From positions 13,479,501 through 13,543,500 of the forward strand of contig CM020511.1 in assembly GCA_009823395.1 (NCBI GenBank): a stretch of 64,000 nucleotides of DNA. Direction: 5' to 3'. The position numbers were made by a program, and so were the translations under genes. This DNA is from Thamnaconus septentrionalis. Taxonomy: Eukaryota; Chordata; Actinopteri; Tetraodontiformes; Monacanthidae. How positions within the stretch are numbered: the first letter of the stretch is position 1; each line of letters starts with the position of its first letter. The notes below the pieces were generated by a model. That model made no database searches and was not told where the DNA came from. It saw only the letters and a list, made by a program, of their open reading frames with translations. Below, in pieces: positions 13,524-26,280 of this stretch.

Positions 13524-16500
13524 TTCTTATAAGAACCCGTATATCTCTCGCACAAGTTTAAAGTTTTGCAGTAGCTGAGGGTTCAATCAGAGGGTTTTGA
13601 ATTTTCCATGCGACAGCTCCGGGGTTTCACAGTGTCTTTCGGGGTTTTTGCTGTGGAGGTGAACCACAAAGTTTAGTTAACAGCAAGTTAACTGTAGCTG
13701 TTGTCAAGCAGTGACCACAACCATTCCTATAAGGCCTTGCAATTGTAATAATCATACCTACATCCTTGTGTGTACAACAATATAATAACATCATATGATA
13801 CCTTCTCGAAACCAGGAGAGTTTTTGCAATAATTTGAGAACTAAATGACAATATGTAGCACTCAGTGTTTCATTTGTACTTCAATGTGCCAGTGCACATA
13901 CAATTATTTAAATCAAAATAAGTGCAGTTTTTTTTTTTTTTAATCAGATTATTATTTTCAATTTTACACACAGCTGAGTTTTGAAACTTTAAATCATGCA
14001 CATCATGCTTCAACCTCAACCAAAGTGTTTCTTTGTGTCAAAGTGTTTCAGTTTTAGAACTGCATAACTAATAAGCCTCTTTTTATTTGTTTATTTATTT
14101 ATTTATTTAAATTCTAACAGGAAGCATCTCTTGCATGCTGTCCTTAAAATGCCCCTCAGGGGAACAAAGAAAACATGCCAAAAAAAACAGACAGAGGAGT
14201 TGTTGCTAAAAAGAGCAGAGTGGATGTTCTACTAGTGGCAGCGCTGCGAGACCCAGACGTCTTTTTTTGTATTCAAAATAAAAACAACATGTTGTGGTTT
14301 TACCCCCAACTGGCCTCGGCAAGAGGCGCGTTAAACACAGCGACGCAACACGGCCGTTTTGCCTGCAATTGGCCTCCCATTCCAAATGTTTTCAATGGGC
14401 TCTTTCCCAGACGGCTTTGTTTGGTCAATGCAAATGATCTCGGAAACATTTAATCTGGCGTGTCAAGTTTCTGTATGTCTCACGATGTAGTATGTAGACT
14501 GATTGGACCCTGCTGTGCCTTTTTGCTCTCCCTGCTATTGTGATCCACACAATGGTTGGATAGTGATGGGTGTTTCTTCGCCTTAGTGATGTTTTGGCAT
14601 TAAGCTGATCCTCAGAAATGCAAAAAAAATCATGCCTCGAGTTTCGTACTTTAACATCTGCAAGAGATGCGTGCGTTGACTTTGAGACTTCTGAGAGTCA
14701 GGGAAGCGTTTAAATAACAGTGCGCTAACGTAAATAGCAGTGGAATGCCGTATCTCGCTCTTTGGACGGTGGCCTAATTTGACATCTGTCGTGGAAAGTT
14801 TGACGAACCAGGTCTGAACATTCAAACCAGACGTCGTTACCCGCAATGATAAGGATCCGCTTCCAACAAGCACTAGAGCACGACTGTGAACTCTACGTGA
14901 GCCAATGTGGATGTGCAGTAACTGTCATCTGCTCTTCAGTCATCCAAGGTCGCTCGCGGCTGCTGGCAAGACCCACTTTTATTTCCAGATTGGGGGAACG
15001 CACCGTGTCCACACTGACCCGTCCACCGCGCTGCTCACCCTGTCAGTCATGCGTGTCTTGCCGGCTCTCCTCGACCGTGAGATGTTAATCTCCCAGCCGG
15101 GGTTTTCACTTTGACTTACTGTCAGCGAGACGGCGCATCAAAGAGCGCTTGTGGTGAGCTCACCTGCTTTTTTAATCTGGGCGCTGATCCTCCGGGGGGG
15201 TCACAGATGAGAAAATAATGGACGACCTAATCCCAACTCTGGCTTTTTTTTCGATCGGAATGCATGTGTTTCGAATCATGCCGGCTTTTGCAGCGCTGTG
15301 ATAGTAAGCAGAGCGCGGTTGGGGTGGGGGGAGGGGGTGTCGGGGGGTGGGAAGGGAACGAAAGAATGAAAGAGTGAATGAAAAAGTGTGATCCAGACTA
15401 ACCTTGTTAGGGCCAAGTGATGCTGTGCAGAGAGCCCCCCCCTTGTCAGCTGGTTGGCAGGATGGGCTTGTAAATGATTGTCCTCTTCGTCAAAAGGGTG
15501 ATTTCGTTTTTCCTACTTCTGACGTCCGTGCCTTTGCTCGCACCGCTACCCAGTAGCGTGTCCTCCCAGGTATCGTGACTGATGCGGGGCTGCGTTCATT
15601 AAAAAAGGGCCTCCCTCTTTATACCAAAGCATTGTTTTCATCCTTATCACGCTTTTCTCTCCCCCTCCATGACGTTTTCCCCGGATGCTGACGACAGCGT
15701 ACGGTGTCATAAGAGGCTTTGGCCTGCACTTTAAGGATCCATGGGTCGCACCGGGTCACATCGCTGCATTCCGCCCGTAAATCAAGGGAGAGCTCAGTTC
15801 ACCAGCGGCGTGGGTCAGTGTCGGTACCCGTAACCTCTTCCCAGACGGAGGAGTTTGACGGTGTGCGAGTAAAGAGAGAGAGCGAGCGCTGGCTGGCTTG
15901 CAGATCCTTTCCCCTTCACAGCATTATAAATGTATGTGTGAGGAGGCCCTTAATGGCCGCTAATCCAATTTCTGCCACTGAAATCAAATCTCCCTGGCGC
16001 CAGTAGTTCTCTCCTTCCCTCGCAAATAATGGCCTCCGCTTGCGGCCTGCTTATGAAAAAGACTAGCGGCCCAAAACTCCGGGCTTTACCTTCCCTAAGT
16101 TGCAAATCTTCTTCAAAATTGTCGGGACCACCGACCCCCCACCCTACCCCAACCTCTGACGCGTGAGCGCACCGTCCTCGGCGACCCACCATAGTTATTA
16201 ATTGACCGTCTGCGTGGAGTGGAGGGATGGGGGTAACAGGAGAGCCGGGGAGAGTTTTCAGCAGTATAGGATCCCATTTACCGTACGTCTTAATGCCTTC
16301 TCGAGGTCAGCCATCGATTCCTCTCGGACCACAAGCAGTGGAGATAAGATTAGGCTTTTCGATCCCCGCTCTGCCGTTATTGGATGGAATCACTTGGCCG
16401 GCTGCGGCGCTGCTCTTCGCATTGCTCCTCCGCAGCAGGTTGAGGCCTCTGCGATCCCAGGGTCACATGTAGGTACCGGCACGCCTCTTTTAGGGTCTTC

Positions 16501-16699
16501 AAGTTTGCAAAGGGATAAAATTGTGAGAAATAACATGGCCGACATGGTTTTTAATTATTTGCCAAATGTTCAGAAAATGTGATGGAATTGTTTGAGCATG
16601 TCAGGCGTAAATACTGTACTGACTAAAAGGGTTAAACCCCTTCTGGATACATGCAGATTTTCGAGTTGAGCATCTCTTTGGATGGTCCTACATTATACA

Positions 16700-16965
16700 C
16701 ATTTTACAACCTTTAATTTTCAAGGGATCTAGTGTGAGCAGTATATTTAGCCCTCTGTTTACAGCCTCCAGCTATAATGCACGGTTTTAGCTTCCTGCTG
16801 AAACTGATGCTTTTTTTTTTTGGACCTTCTACAGGTTTGAAATGAGAAACAAGTGGTCTCAACATTGCCCGGTAGAGGAGAGCACCGGGATTCAATCTGG
16901 GTTTCAGGACCCTTTGTGATGTCACAGTATCCAGAGTTGTGTCTAGTCTTGTTTTTATTTTTATG
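16700..16965 (-). repeat. interspersed repeat copy 2 (unclassified)
   Basis: Inverted relative to the copy at 9467-9745. The minus strand reads aggaagctaaaacc, gcatta, then tgtaaacagagggcta. The two copies have diverged by substitutions and small indels, so the insertions are old. Confidence 0.6.
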
Positions 16966-19228
16966 CTTTTAGAGAGAATAACAAAAGCATACATTTTCTT
17001 CTATGGAGTGACTGTGAAACTTCTCATCGGTCAAAATGTGACACACCTGATGTTCGTGTAAAACGACTCTTGCAGGTCTCTTAAGGAACCAAGAAACAGC
17101 AGCTGTAGACTCCTCGTGTAACCAGCAGCAAGAGAACTGTTCCATATGTATTATAGTATCATTGGGCATAATAATGGGCCTATAGAACCGATCATACATA
17201 GTTCCTCGTCCCACGAAGGGTGACTGATCGTCTTTCAGCGCATAAGTCGGACAAGTCACATTGTTGCCCCCACGAGGAGATTTCATTCTGGAGTGCAAGC
17301 CTGATAATATGATACCTCTCATTGTACTTAACTGTGTGCTGGACCTCCACCGTGCAGCGGCAAAGAGCTTCAAGCTTCGTCGAGAGAGGGGAAAAGGGAG
17401 AGGAAGAGTGATGGGAAAGCAGAAGAAAAAGCGATGGGTCCCAGTCAGCTTTGAGAGGTTATTGAGGAAAGTCAACCACAGTGCATGCAAAGAGGTTTAA
17501 TATTACTTTGCTCTGGTTTGGCAACTGAAAATATTGGAAATCGACACCAAATATTTCTTTGCCCCCTCACATAGGTGATCTACAGAAGTCCATGTCAGCC
17601 GGCGAGCCGGCCTATAGCACGTTGTATAAAACTGCGCGCACCCACTCAGATACATTAAAGAATTCCACAAAGGTCAATCCTGACAGCGGTTAACGACCAC
17701 CCAACCGCACTGCTCTGCTTCTGATTCCCAAATAGAAAACATGTTGATTTGCTCTCAGGACTTTTGTTTGTTTGTTTGATTACCTCTTTTATATTTCTAT
17801 CTAGAAAGCCAAACGTGAGCCTGAGCTGGCAGAGGAAGATTGAATCTTTGAGAGAAAACTAAACATTGGTGAAACTGTGGGTTTTTTTTTGCTCCGGCAG
17901 AGGTAAATGTTGCCAGCTAGAATTTAAGGGGGAAAAATGCATAAAGAGGGATGATGACTATCTGATAAAAAAAAAAACCCGCTGCGCTCCTTTGATTTAA
18001 ACTTGCTGCGTCACTCCAGAGGCAAAACATGGACACGATCTGGAAACGGCAGCGCTTGTAAAGAATCATCTTTATGTGCTGCGAGATTTATGAATTTGTT
18101 CTTGACTTTATCATTTCTCTACAGGCATATTTAATGGCTTCCTCTGGGAACCCTGGTAACCAGCTCAGACGATTACGTTGGTCGTAAATATGAGAAAATG
18201 AAAGCTCGGTAGTCAGAGTGCGTAGGGGCCTATGGGAAAGTCTCGCCGCTCAGCCGGTGGGCGACATGACGGACCGTCTGATTGGGGACGCGTCAGATGG
18301 GGGAAGGGGCTTTCGTGAGGATTGGTTGCCCTCTAGCTGTCACTGTGGAGACTGGATTATGAACAGTGCAACGTGAGAAACAATCTGAATGTAGCTCAGC
18401 CAGGTTAAGTTCATCCAGATCCAGTTCCTGCAAAACCGCAGTTACACATCCAACTTGAGTTATTCTTGTTTCCTGCAGTAGCTGTAATTTACTTTGCATA
18501 TCTTAAAGAGCCAACAAAGGTTAAATAAAGAAAGGTAAACTGTGGAGAATTGACCTGGAAGCAACAGACATGAACTGATCTTCATTAACTGGGTCTTTAT
18601 GTCAGCATGTGTGTAATTTGTTCCCCTTTTTATAGCCTAGAAAGTAAGAAAATAAGCAACAGCGTCCAATTTTATGCAAGGATTTAGCTAACTTATCTCA
18701 TAAAAGTGATACCCTATAGTGCAGTGTGGGTTTTATTTGTCTGGATGTGTTTTTATTTTGCCAGCTTCATTAAAGGAAAAAACACTTTTTGCTCCAGTGC
18801 TAAATAAGCCAAGTTATGACGTTTTTCTTTTCTTGTCTCACAGACTTAACAGGTCCTGCCAAAACTGCTCCTGTCATCTCCGTTATCAGGGCAAATTACT
18901 TTTTAATGACTGGTGTGCAGGAAATACATCTGCATTTAATCCCCCCCGACCTCTGTACCTCAGTCAGCGTCCGCAGCGGCCAAACTGCTTCCCCTCCTGT
19001 AGTTTCTGAGTCTCACTCTGTGCCGTGTAGTGCTGTTGCAGGCGAGCGTGAAACTTTTTGGATTGTGCATCTCCCGCCCAGTCCTGAACACGCCAGGAAA
19101 ACTACTTTTTAACTTAACTCTCACATAAGTGTGTCTGTTTTCAAGCAATTTCTGTAAATGCAGCCTTTATTTCTCTCGTCTAAGTGCAGCCTTGCATCCA
19201 AGGAATGGTCTGCGAAGCCTTTGCCTTT

Positions 19229-19229
<1 letters not shown>

Positions 19230-19290
<61 letters not shown>
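19230..19290. repeat. (GA)n microsatellite
   Basis: About 30 uninterrupted AG units. It is paired with an opposite-strand (CT)n tract about 430 bp downstream. Confidence 0.95.
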
Positions 19291-19293
<3 letters not shown>

Positions 19294-19715
19294 GCACCGT
19301 GTACTTTATTGCCATCAAATGTAATTCATCGTGAGCTGATTGCACGCAGAGCGGTGTTTATCAGCTGCCATAGCAACGCTGCTTGGGATGAAAATTACCT
19401 CTTTAAAGGGCAATTAGGAAAATGAACCTATAGGCCAAAATGCCCCCTCCGCCTTTGATTCGCCGACTCTGCTAACGAGCGTCATGCCACAAGTCATGCA
19501 AAATAAATCTCAAACGGCATCAGTCGAGCAAGTGTACAAAGGCCCTCTTGGTAACGTTTGTCAGTTTCGTAGAAATGGATGCGTGAGAGAGACGCCGGTG
19601 CCAGCGCGTGTGAGTCAAAATAACGAGATTAGATTAATTGCAGGAAATACTTTTCTGCCGGGGTTTCGCCGTTTGCATGTATCTGCGTTATTCATCAGGG
19701 GGACCTATTAGCGCC

Positions 19716-19718
<3 letters not shown>

Positions 19719-19760
<42 letters not shown>

Positions 19761-19764
19761 CTCT
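19719..19764. repeat. (CT)n microsatellite
   Basis: About 19 CT units are followed by an interrupted ctcgctctctc end. It is complementary to the (GA)n tract at 19230-19290. Confidence 0.95.
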
Positions 19765-20099
19765 CCCGAGTACGCCGGCCCTTGGCGAGCGAGTGTTTAC
19801 TTAAATGTGCCTCACGGTGCAACAACAAGTGCAACAGGCGCCGGACCTGCGGACCTTGTGTGGCCTTTTTTCTATCTCTGGTGCTCCAGATCGCTTCCCT
19901 CCCTACCGTCGTGGTTTTTTTGTTTTTTTGTTTCCTTTTTCCCTTTAAATTCCCCCCACACTCACCCGCGCGCACACATCTCGCACACACACCTCGTTAT
20001 CTTATTTGTGGCCCTTGGCAGCCAGATGGTTGCCTTTGCGGTTTGGTAGCCGGAGTTCTCCCCTGTCACAGAGAAGCTCGTGGGTACAGAACCCCCCCC

Positions 20100-20141
20100 C
20101 CTCCAACACACACACACTCACACTCACACACACACACACCC
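20100..20141. repeat. CA-rich microsatellite
   Basis: Imperfect (CA)n with CT and C interruptions near the 3' end of the rspo2 intron. Confidence 0.85.
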
Positions 20142-21225
20142 CTCTCTCGCCGCACTAGCCTTCCATGAGAGCAGGAAGTCGGTTCCCAGCATGCCTTGCC
20201 CATCCTACCAGAAACCTGGGATGGATTAACCTTAGAAATGACTTGGAAAGAGGGTTACGCAACATCCCCACACTTATCGCCCCTGTACCGTCGAAGTGGA
20301 CTGTGGAAAGTGTTGGGGCTGAGCGGATGTTTGTTTAACAAATGAGATTTGGTGATGACAGATGGCTGGGACAATCAGATACCTGACATGCACTTTTCAT
20401 GTAAGGGTCACTATTTATGCAAGCCGGCCAGCTCGACTCTCGCTGCCTGGGCATCTTTCACGGTTGGGTGAATACCAAGTAACTCTTGGAAAGTTTATTC
20501 AGGCTCTTTTTTGTTTCAAAAGTCTTTGCACCGACATCCAAAGTCATCAAAGTTATTAGTCGGTGCAGCAAATTCCACTTCAGTCTGTCGTCTTCGAATT
20601 TAAACAGGAAAGAAAGTGAGAAAATAGCTGCTGACACGGTCAATCATGTTAGCATTGAGTTGATGATATTTTGAGAAATTATATCACACTCGTAAATGGA
20701 CATAGCGCCTAAAATAGTTGCAGCTTTGACAGAGTTTTGCAGGGTTAGGAAGGTGATTTAGCTGCTCCAAGACAATGTCGCCTCCTCGCTGTATGGGCAG
20801 TCGTGTTATCTGTAAGCACATACAATCCATTCCGCTCCACCGTCCTGGGTTGGAGTCCCTGTGTGCAGCCTTTGCTTTGCTGCAAGAGGTCTGTGGAGAA
20901 AAACCCACACATACTAATAGTAGCATCGTGGTGTTGCCAGCAGCCTCTTTCGAGTGAAGCCAGATCAGTGAGGTTAAGAAAAGGAAGTGCTTGTCTGTGT
21001 AGCTCTTCACGATAAAACATCTCTAATAAGTAGTGACACACTGGTCTCCTTTTTTCTTGTGTTGGCCCGCGGAGCTCCGGGAGGTTGAGTTTCTCGATAA
21101 GGACGCTGCCAGCGTTTGAGCGCGTTTTAAAAGTCTGCCTGACCGAGTAACCTGAACAAATGTTCGCGGCGGCGCTGCTACGCGAAAGGGCTAACGTTTC
21201 GTCTCCCGTTTCTCCTTCCTCCCAG

Positions 21226-21341
21226 GTGGCTCGGGAAAGCACCGACCCAAAGAACCAAAGAAGAAGAACAAGCAGAGGCTGCGGTTTCGGGCCCAGAACC
21301 AGCACAGCGACCACTTGGCCTCCGCGCGCACCAGCCAGTGA
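21226..21341 (+). CDS. rspo2: R-spondin 2, C-terminal basic exon and stop
   Basis: Last coding exon, joined in phase 1 to the exon ending at 377, so the split Gly codon g|gt continues CRRG into GGSGKHRPKEPKKKNKQ. It encodes 37 full residues and a TGA stop at 21339-21341. The lysine/arginine-rich tail followed by QNQHSDHLAS and a final Gln resembles the end of vertebrate RSPO2, which has a basic tail and a similar ..QHS.. ending. This is from memory of the family. The tail contributes to heparan-sulphate and matrix retention of the ligand. The acceptor is a clear polypyrimidine tract ending cccag. An antisense open frame of 242 codons overlaps this exon and is not real. Confidence 0.92.
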
Positions 21342-22366
21342 GGACTGAAACAACAAAAAAAACGACTTCCCGTTGAACAAAGAACCAAAACGCATAGCTG
21401 CTAGCCGCTCCCGTACTCTGGATGACGACCGTCCCCTGAACAGGCTCCCCTCCCACCCTCCCTCCCCCACCACACCAAATATATGTCTAATATCAACACG
21501 GCAGTATCAGTGTCAGTTACCAAACCTTGCGCTTCACGCCCGCCCCCAAAGAACAGAGTCCCCCCTGCGCTCCCCGGTCCTCACCCAGCTCGCCCTGCCC
21601 CCTCGACCCTAGATGACATCACCCCAAACTCCTCGGTGGCCGTGTTGCGATGTTCGACGAGAAGAAGGGATGGCAGCCAGAGACTTCAGGAGGTGGAAGA
21701 GATTTAAAGAAGGGAGCGGTTGAAATTTAGAAGAAAAGAAAAAAGGTGGTGAGGGAGAGATTATCCGATCGGGGGGGTGGGGCGGGGCGGCCGGAGGGCG
21801 AAAACCACAGAGTGCGACTGAAGACGGAGACGAACGAAGATGAAAGATTCAGCCCGGAGCGAATTTGATGCTGATGGACAGGAATATGGCATCTTGAGCT
21901 GAAAGACTTTTTTTCCCCTCCTTGTTGTTCCTCTATTTATGTCAAAGCGGCCCTCACACGCCCCTCCCCCACCGACCCTTCCCACCCCCCTTTAATAGGA
22001 GACAGAGTGTTCCCATGTGTGGCCTTTATGTTATGTACATTTTTTTTTTGAGAGTAATATTAAATCAACTACAATTGCATAGTTGCAAAGTATTTTATTC
22101 TCCGCACAAACTGTTTACGTTCGGACCGCTTTATGCGCTAACTGTATAGTGTGGATAAAAAAAGAGAAAAGAAGAAGAAAATTTGTTGTTTGACTAGCAT
22201 GGCAACGAACTCATGTGTACATAGTTTATCTAATAATAATAATAAAAAAGCTTATTACTGTATTTTCAGTATTGACTCGTTCACAGTTCTAAATGTTTTA
22301 GAGATGAAAAAAATAAAAGTTGTAATAGCAAGCTACGGATGAAAGTAATGAAAAGCAAATAATAAA
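21342..22366 (+). other. rspo2: rspo2 3' UTR (proximal end estimated)
   Basis: The sequence is non-coding after the stop and becomes markedly AT-rich after about 22.0 kb. AATAAA signals lie at 22312-22317 and 22361-22366, the latter used here as the provisional end. A Pumilio-type element TGTACATA is at 22216-22223. A nonamer TTATTTATT (AU-rich destabilising type) at 22412-22420 lies just beyond, so a longer transcript ending near ATTAAA at 22723 is possible. The true end needs transcript data. Confidence 0.6.
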
Positions 22367-23274
22367 CATAGCCGCCACATAGCTATTTCATTTATATGGT
22401 ATATATTTGATTTATTTATTAATTCTATTTTGTACTTTTTTGGTTCGGTGAGATGATAATTATTATTTTTTGCCTCATACTGTTACTCTTATATGCTGAA
22501 ATATTCTTGGAGTTTCCTTGTAACAGTGTATACCTTCGACACGTGGAAAAGGTTTTTTGTCTGATGTCACGCAGAGTGTTGTGTTATGTTCATTTGACCT
22601 CGTCTACTGATTCCGTTCCGAAAACAAGAGACAAAACCATGCTTTGACACACGTTTTAAGGTTTATCAATTAGATCCAGCAAATGTATGGTCATAGGACT
22701 GCATATGTGTACATTGTGTTTTATTAAAATACATTTCGTGTGACTCTATGGTGGAGACTTTGTTGACCCTTAATGCACGCGGCTCACTTTCCTTGTTTGA
22801 CTTTGCCGTGCAGTCGCGCAATTTTTTTTTTTTTTTCTTCCGAAAAACATTTGTGAAATCCATCACGCCGCGGAGCATGACACAAGTGCTACCTTCAGCC
22901 AAAGGATTGGACACGGTCGATTGAGACTTAACAGCATGACGGTTAAGGGTTTTGTAATTCACAATGACGTAGTCTTGTGAGTGGTACAAATACAGTGTGT
23001 GTCTATGGTGGCTCGTTCATACTGTAATGGCCTTAACAACATGCGTTTGGCCGGGAGATTTGCTTTTCCTCACACATGCATGCGTTTGAACACCTCCTCA
23101 AATGAGGCAAGCCCAGCTTATTCACTTTTACGGTGTTCAAAACATCAAATAAACACTTGAAAAAAAACAAAAACCCTTTAAGTTCCCTCTGCCTGGCACA
23201 CTGGTGAGGAGAAGTGTTTTCATTCAAGTCTCGGCTAATTTATCCTGAGATCCACACTGTGTAATCTTTGTTTG

Positions 23275-23278
<4 letters not shown>

Positions 23279-23311
<33 letters not shown>
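23279..23311. repeat. (GA)n microsatellite
   Basis: Sixteen uninterrupted GA units. Confidence 0.95.
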
Positions 23312-23313
<2 letters not shown>

Positions 23314-23603
23314 TCTATCTGCCAGACAGCTTATGGATGCACAGTAGCAGATGAATTACATAGTGTCACTGATATATCACCCTTGAAGACAGACCGCAGT
23401 CTTCCTGCACTGGTTAACCCTGCTGAATTCACATGATATTTCCACAGGGAGGTCTGTCGGTGTTGAAAAACACTACTTTTCATTTCATATGTTCCATGTC
23501 CATCTCGTGGCCGACTTTAGATTGTCAGGAGTCGACATTTTTAACAGGTGTTCGAAGACGCAAAAATTGTCATAACTCCAAGCGACAACCTTTAAACCAC
23601 AAT

Positions 23604-23622
23604 ATACATATATACGTATATA

Positions 23623-23694
<72 letters not shown>
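23604..23694. repeat. compound (AT)n / (TG)n microsatellite
   Basis: Imperfect tatac units run into about 15 AT units, then catacacatat, then about 11 TG units. Confidence 0.95.
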
Positions 23695-25199
23695 ATGCAT
23701 CAAATATAATAAAGACAAACAAGCCATGCATCATAACCATATCTGCATTTTATTGCGATTGAGTTATGTTCCAACAGAGGGTACTGTTCTCATGTAATTA
23801 CAGAAGACTCCTTTCACTGCTGTTATCAACTGTGAAGTCATGAGAGGGGAAGAAACGAGTTTGATAAAAGTTGTAAATTATGAATATGTATCGTCATTTC
23901 TCTTTATCGTTTCTTTTAAAGTCTGAATAACATGACAGGAGAGAACGGCACAGCCTGAGAAATACGACAACATATAATAACCACGTTTCTAGCTGTCATA
24001 GAAGAAACACGAGAGAAAAATAAAGCAAATTTAAGGGGCTGATCTTCCAGAAATGGGACAATAAGGCCAACTCTCTTTTGCGTGTCATCTGTCAGATAGG
24101 ATGGCCATACTTCTGGATATTACAGGAGGCATACTGGACCAAACAGTCATATGTTTGTCTATAAACTTCACATTGCCCAGTGTAACATCAATACATGCTA
24201 CATAAAGCTGGAGTGAAAGACCCACTGAGTAGTTTGAGCATGAAATTGATGACAATTTGAGAAATAATGTCATGCCCAGGAACATAATTGAAAAAGTTGT
24301 AATTTTTTTTGTGGCCATATATTTTTTTCTGTAAAAGAGGTGATAGTTAAACGTTCCAGCTTGAAGCTGCACTGCTTGTTTTTTTTGTTTTTGTTTTTTT
24401 TTCTTAAGAAGGGCTGACAAATGTTTTTTCTCCAACTAGCAGACTTTCATAATTAGAGTGCAGTGTCTCATTCAGGTCAGCGCTGCACCATTGATGTTAC
24501 ATGCAGAAACACAGACCCTAAAATGTCACCCAACAAGAAAAAACCCACCCAAACACCCACATACACACCACACTCACCTCATTATGTGGAAAAAGGAGGT
24601 GAAGAGGGTCAGTGAACGAAAACCTGGGTTGAGACCCAAAAATAAGGTGGGTCAACAGGAATGAAAATTGATTTAGGAAATATACAGGAATGAGTAATGA
24701 AATGAAAATAAAAGGTTTTGGCTCATGGGCTAATGGGAAATGGCACTTGACTGGCAAAGCGGTATGTGCACGGGGAAGCAAACCAGATTTCGCAGGGACC
24801 ACCCTCAGATCGGATATTTCACTGGTCTCAGAAACATAAAAACAGGTGGTCATGCCGGACCTGAGAGTGCCCAGGGTGAAGTAACTGGACGAGGCAAAAG
24901 AGCAACTAAAGGCAAAATAAGCTGAACTGGGGAAGAAGCCACGTGACGATTGAACTGTGGTCATTTGGGTTGCAACGGGTTTAAAGTTGAACCAAGACTG
25001 AAAAAAAGCGACCCTTTGTACGGACACTGGCGATGTGTTCAAGAGCATTAATATATAAGCCAACTCGTTTTGATCAACCTACTTGGTATTAATGAAGGAA
25101 CACCAATTAGGTCCAGGGGGCAGAGCTTCAATGTTGACCTGCCACCTCTTTGGTAGTGACCAGGATGGATAGGAGCAGGAATGAAGACACTGAAGGTAC

Positions 25200-25440
25200 A
25201 GTGGACATGTTGTTTGTTTTGGAGGTAAAGCCAGAGAGAGCAGGGAGTGATGGTTTGGACGTGTCCAGAGGAGACACCGTAAATATATAAGAAGGATGGA
25301 AGTTGATGGTTGTGAATGAGATGAGGTTGGAACTGGCAGGCAGAAGACCAAAATGATGACCAAAGAGGAAGTTCTTTGGTTGATGTAAGTGGAAGAAGAC
25401 ATGAAGTAGTTGATTGAGAGAAGAGGATGCAAAGGGTTCC
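25200..25440 (+). mobile_element. decayed LINE reverse-transcriptase C-terminal fragment (tentative)
   Basis: One plus frame, interrupted by several stops, reads WFGRVQRRHRKYIRRMEV and later EEDMK. That resembles the ..RWFGHVQRRD..Y..RRML.. tail that follows the reverse transcriptase domain of several LINE clades. No other part of the element is recognisable. The call rests on this short match and is not firm. Confidence 0.45.
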
Positions 25441-25457
25441 ACTGAAGGGAACCAGAG

Positions 25458-25500
25458 CTGACTGTTCCCTTCAGCGGCCACCACTGAAGGGAACAGTCAG
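25458..25500. repeat. perfect 17 bp hairpin, 9 bp loop
   Basis: Arm ctgactgttcccttcag (25458-25474) and its exact reverse complement (25484-25500) flank the loop cggccacca. A third partial match, actgaagggaac, lies at 25441. Its role is unknown. Confidence 0.85.
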
Positions 25501-25984
25501 AAGCTGAGTAAGGAAAGAAAACCACCCTTGTGAAACATCTCGACTGAATGCATTTCAAAGTGTAGACATCAGTCTGCTCTGGGTGGTCCTTCAGGTCCTC
25601 CAAAAAAATAAGGTGTTTGCACAGATGCAACACACTGTTTTCCAATGCGGCTCCAGCTGCTGGTGGTTGCACATATGTCACCGCGCCAGACGACCACTGC
25701 ACCAGACAAGGGATTAAGTCACAAGGCTTACTGAGAAGATCTGGCGCTCAGGTGGATTCACTGAGCTCGAGACACGACATCCACACTTCCCCTTCCCCGA
25801 GAGCTCGAGGTAAGCACTGTGAGCGTTTCCCAGGAGTGACCCGTTGGTCTTGTTTTCAATCCCCTGATGGTTCCCTCAGTGTTGTGGGTGAGGGTTGCTA
25901 GTCCTTCACACATCAGAAGGAAGGGTCGCCCTTGCGCAAAACCCACTTCTGTGCACTCATGCCTGTGCGCGGGTGCGTCTTGCA

Positions 25985-26010
25985 TGTGTGTGTGTGTGTG
26001 TGTGTGTGTT
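25985..26010. repeat. (TG)n microsatellite
   Basis: Twelve to thirteen TG units. Confidence 0.9.
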
Positions 26011-26242
26011 TTATGTTTGCGCTAACTGTGGTAAGGTGGCTGAGAGCGAAGCTCCCTTTTAATCTGTCCAAAAGCATTTTCATTAGTTCTGCCCCGGCCC
26101 TTTTATTAAAGGCGGCTTCAAAGGCACAACAAGTGAAACCACCAACAGGAAATGACCCCGTGCACCGTATATATATCGACGACTGCATATCCGTGCGCTT
26201 CAGTGCCGCCTGTGACGCGACGCGAATACGCCTGATGAGAAA

Positions 26243-26280
26243 GTGAGGAGAAGGAGGAGGAGGAGGAGGAGGAGAAGAAG
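26243..26280. repeat. (GGA)n purine tract
   Basis: Tandem gga/aga triplets on the plus strand. The leucine or serine runs in overlapping frames are artefacts of this. Confidence 0.9.

Larger units (their letters stand above)
378..21225 (+). other. rspo2: rspo2 last intron (about 20.8 kb), no coding exon seen
   Basis: The intron separates the TSP1 exon from the C-terminal exon; donor gtaagg at 378 and acceptor cccag ending at 21225. Reading both strands I found no convincing exon inside it. Open frames of 60-240 codons are scattered through it but none resembles a known family. It holds microsatellites, poly-T tracts and two copies of one interspersed repeat (9.5 and 16.7 kb). Stretches such as 1080-2780 and 12380-12800 are of balanced composition without obvious repeats, which is how conserved developmental enhancers often look, but this is only an impression. 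Confidence 0.85.

Noticed and set aside
20745..21473. 242-codon minus-strand open frame overlapping the last rspo2 exon
   Set aside because: Antisense to a well-supported exon. Its length follows from the GC-rich, stop-poor composition there.
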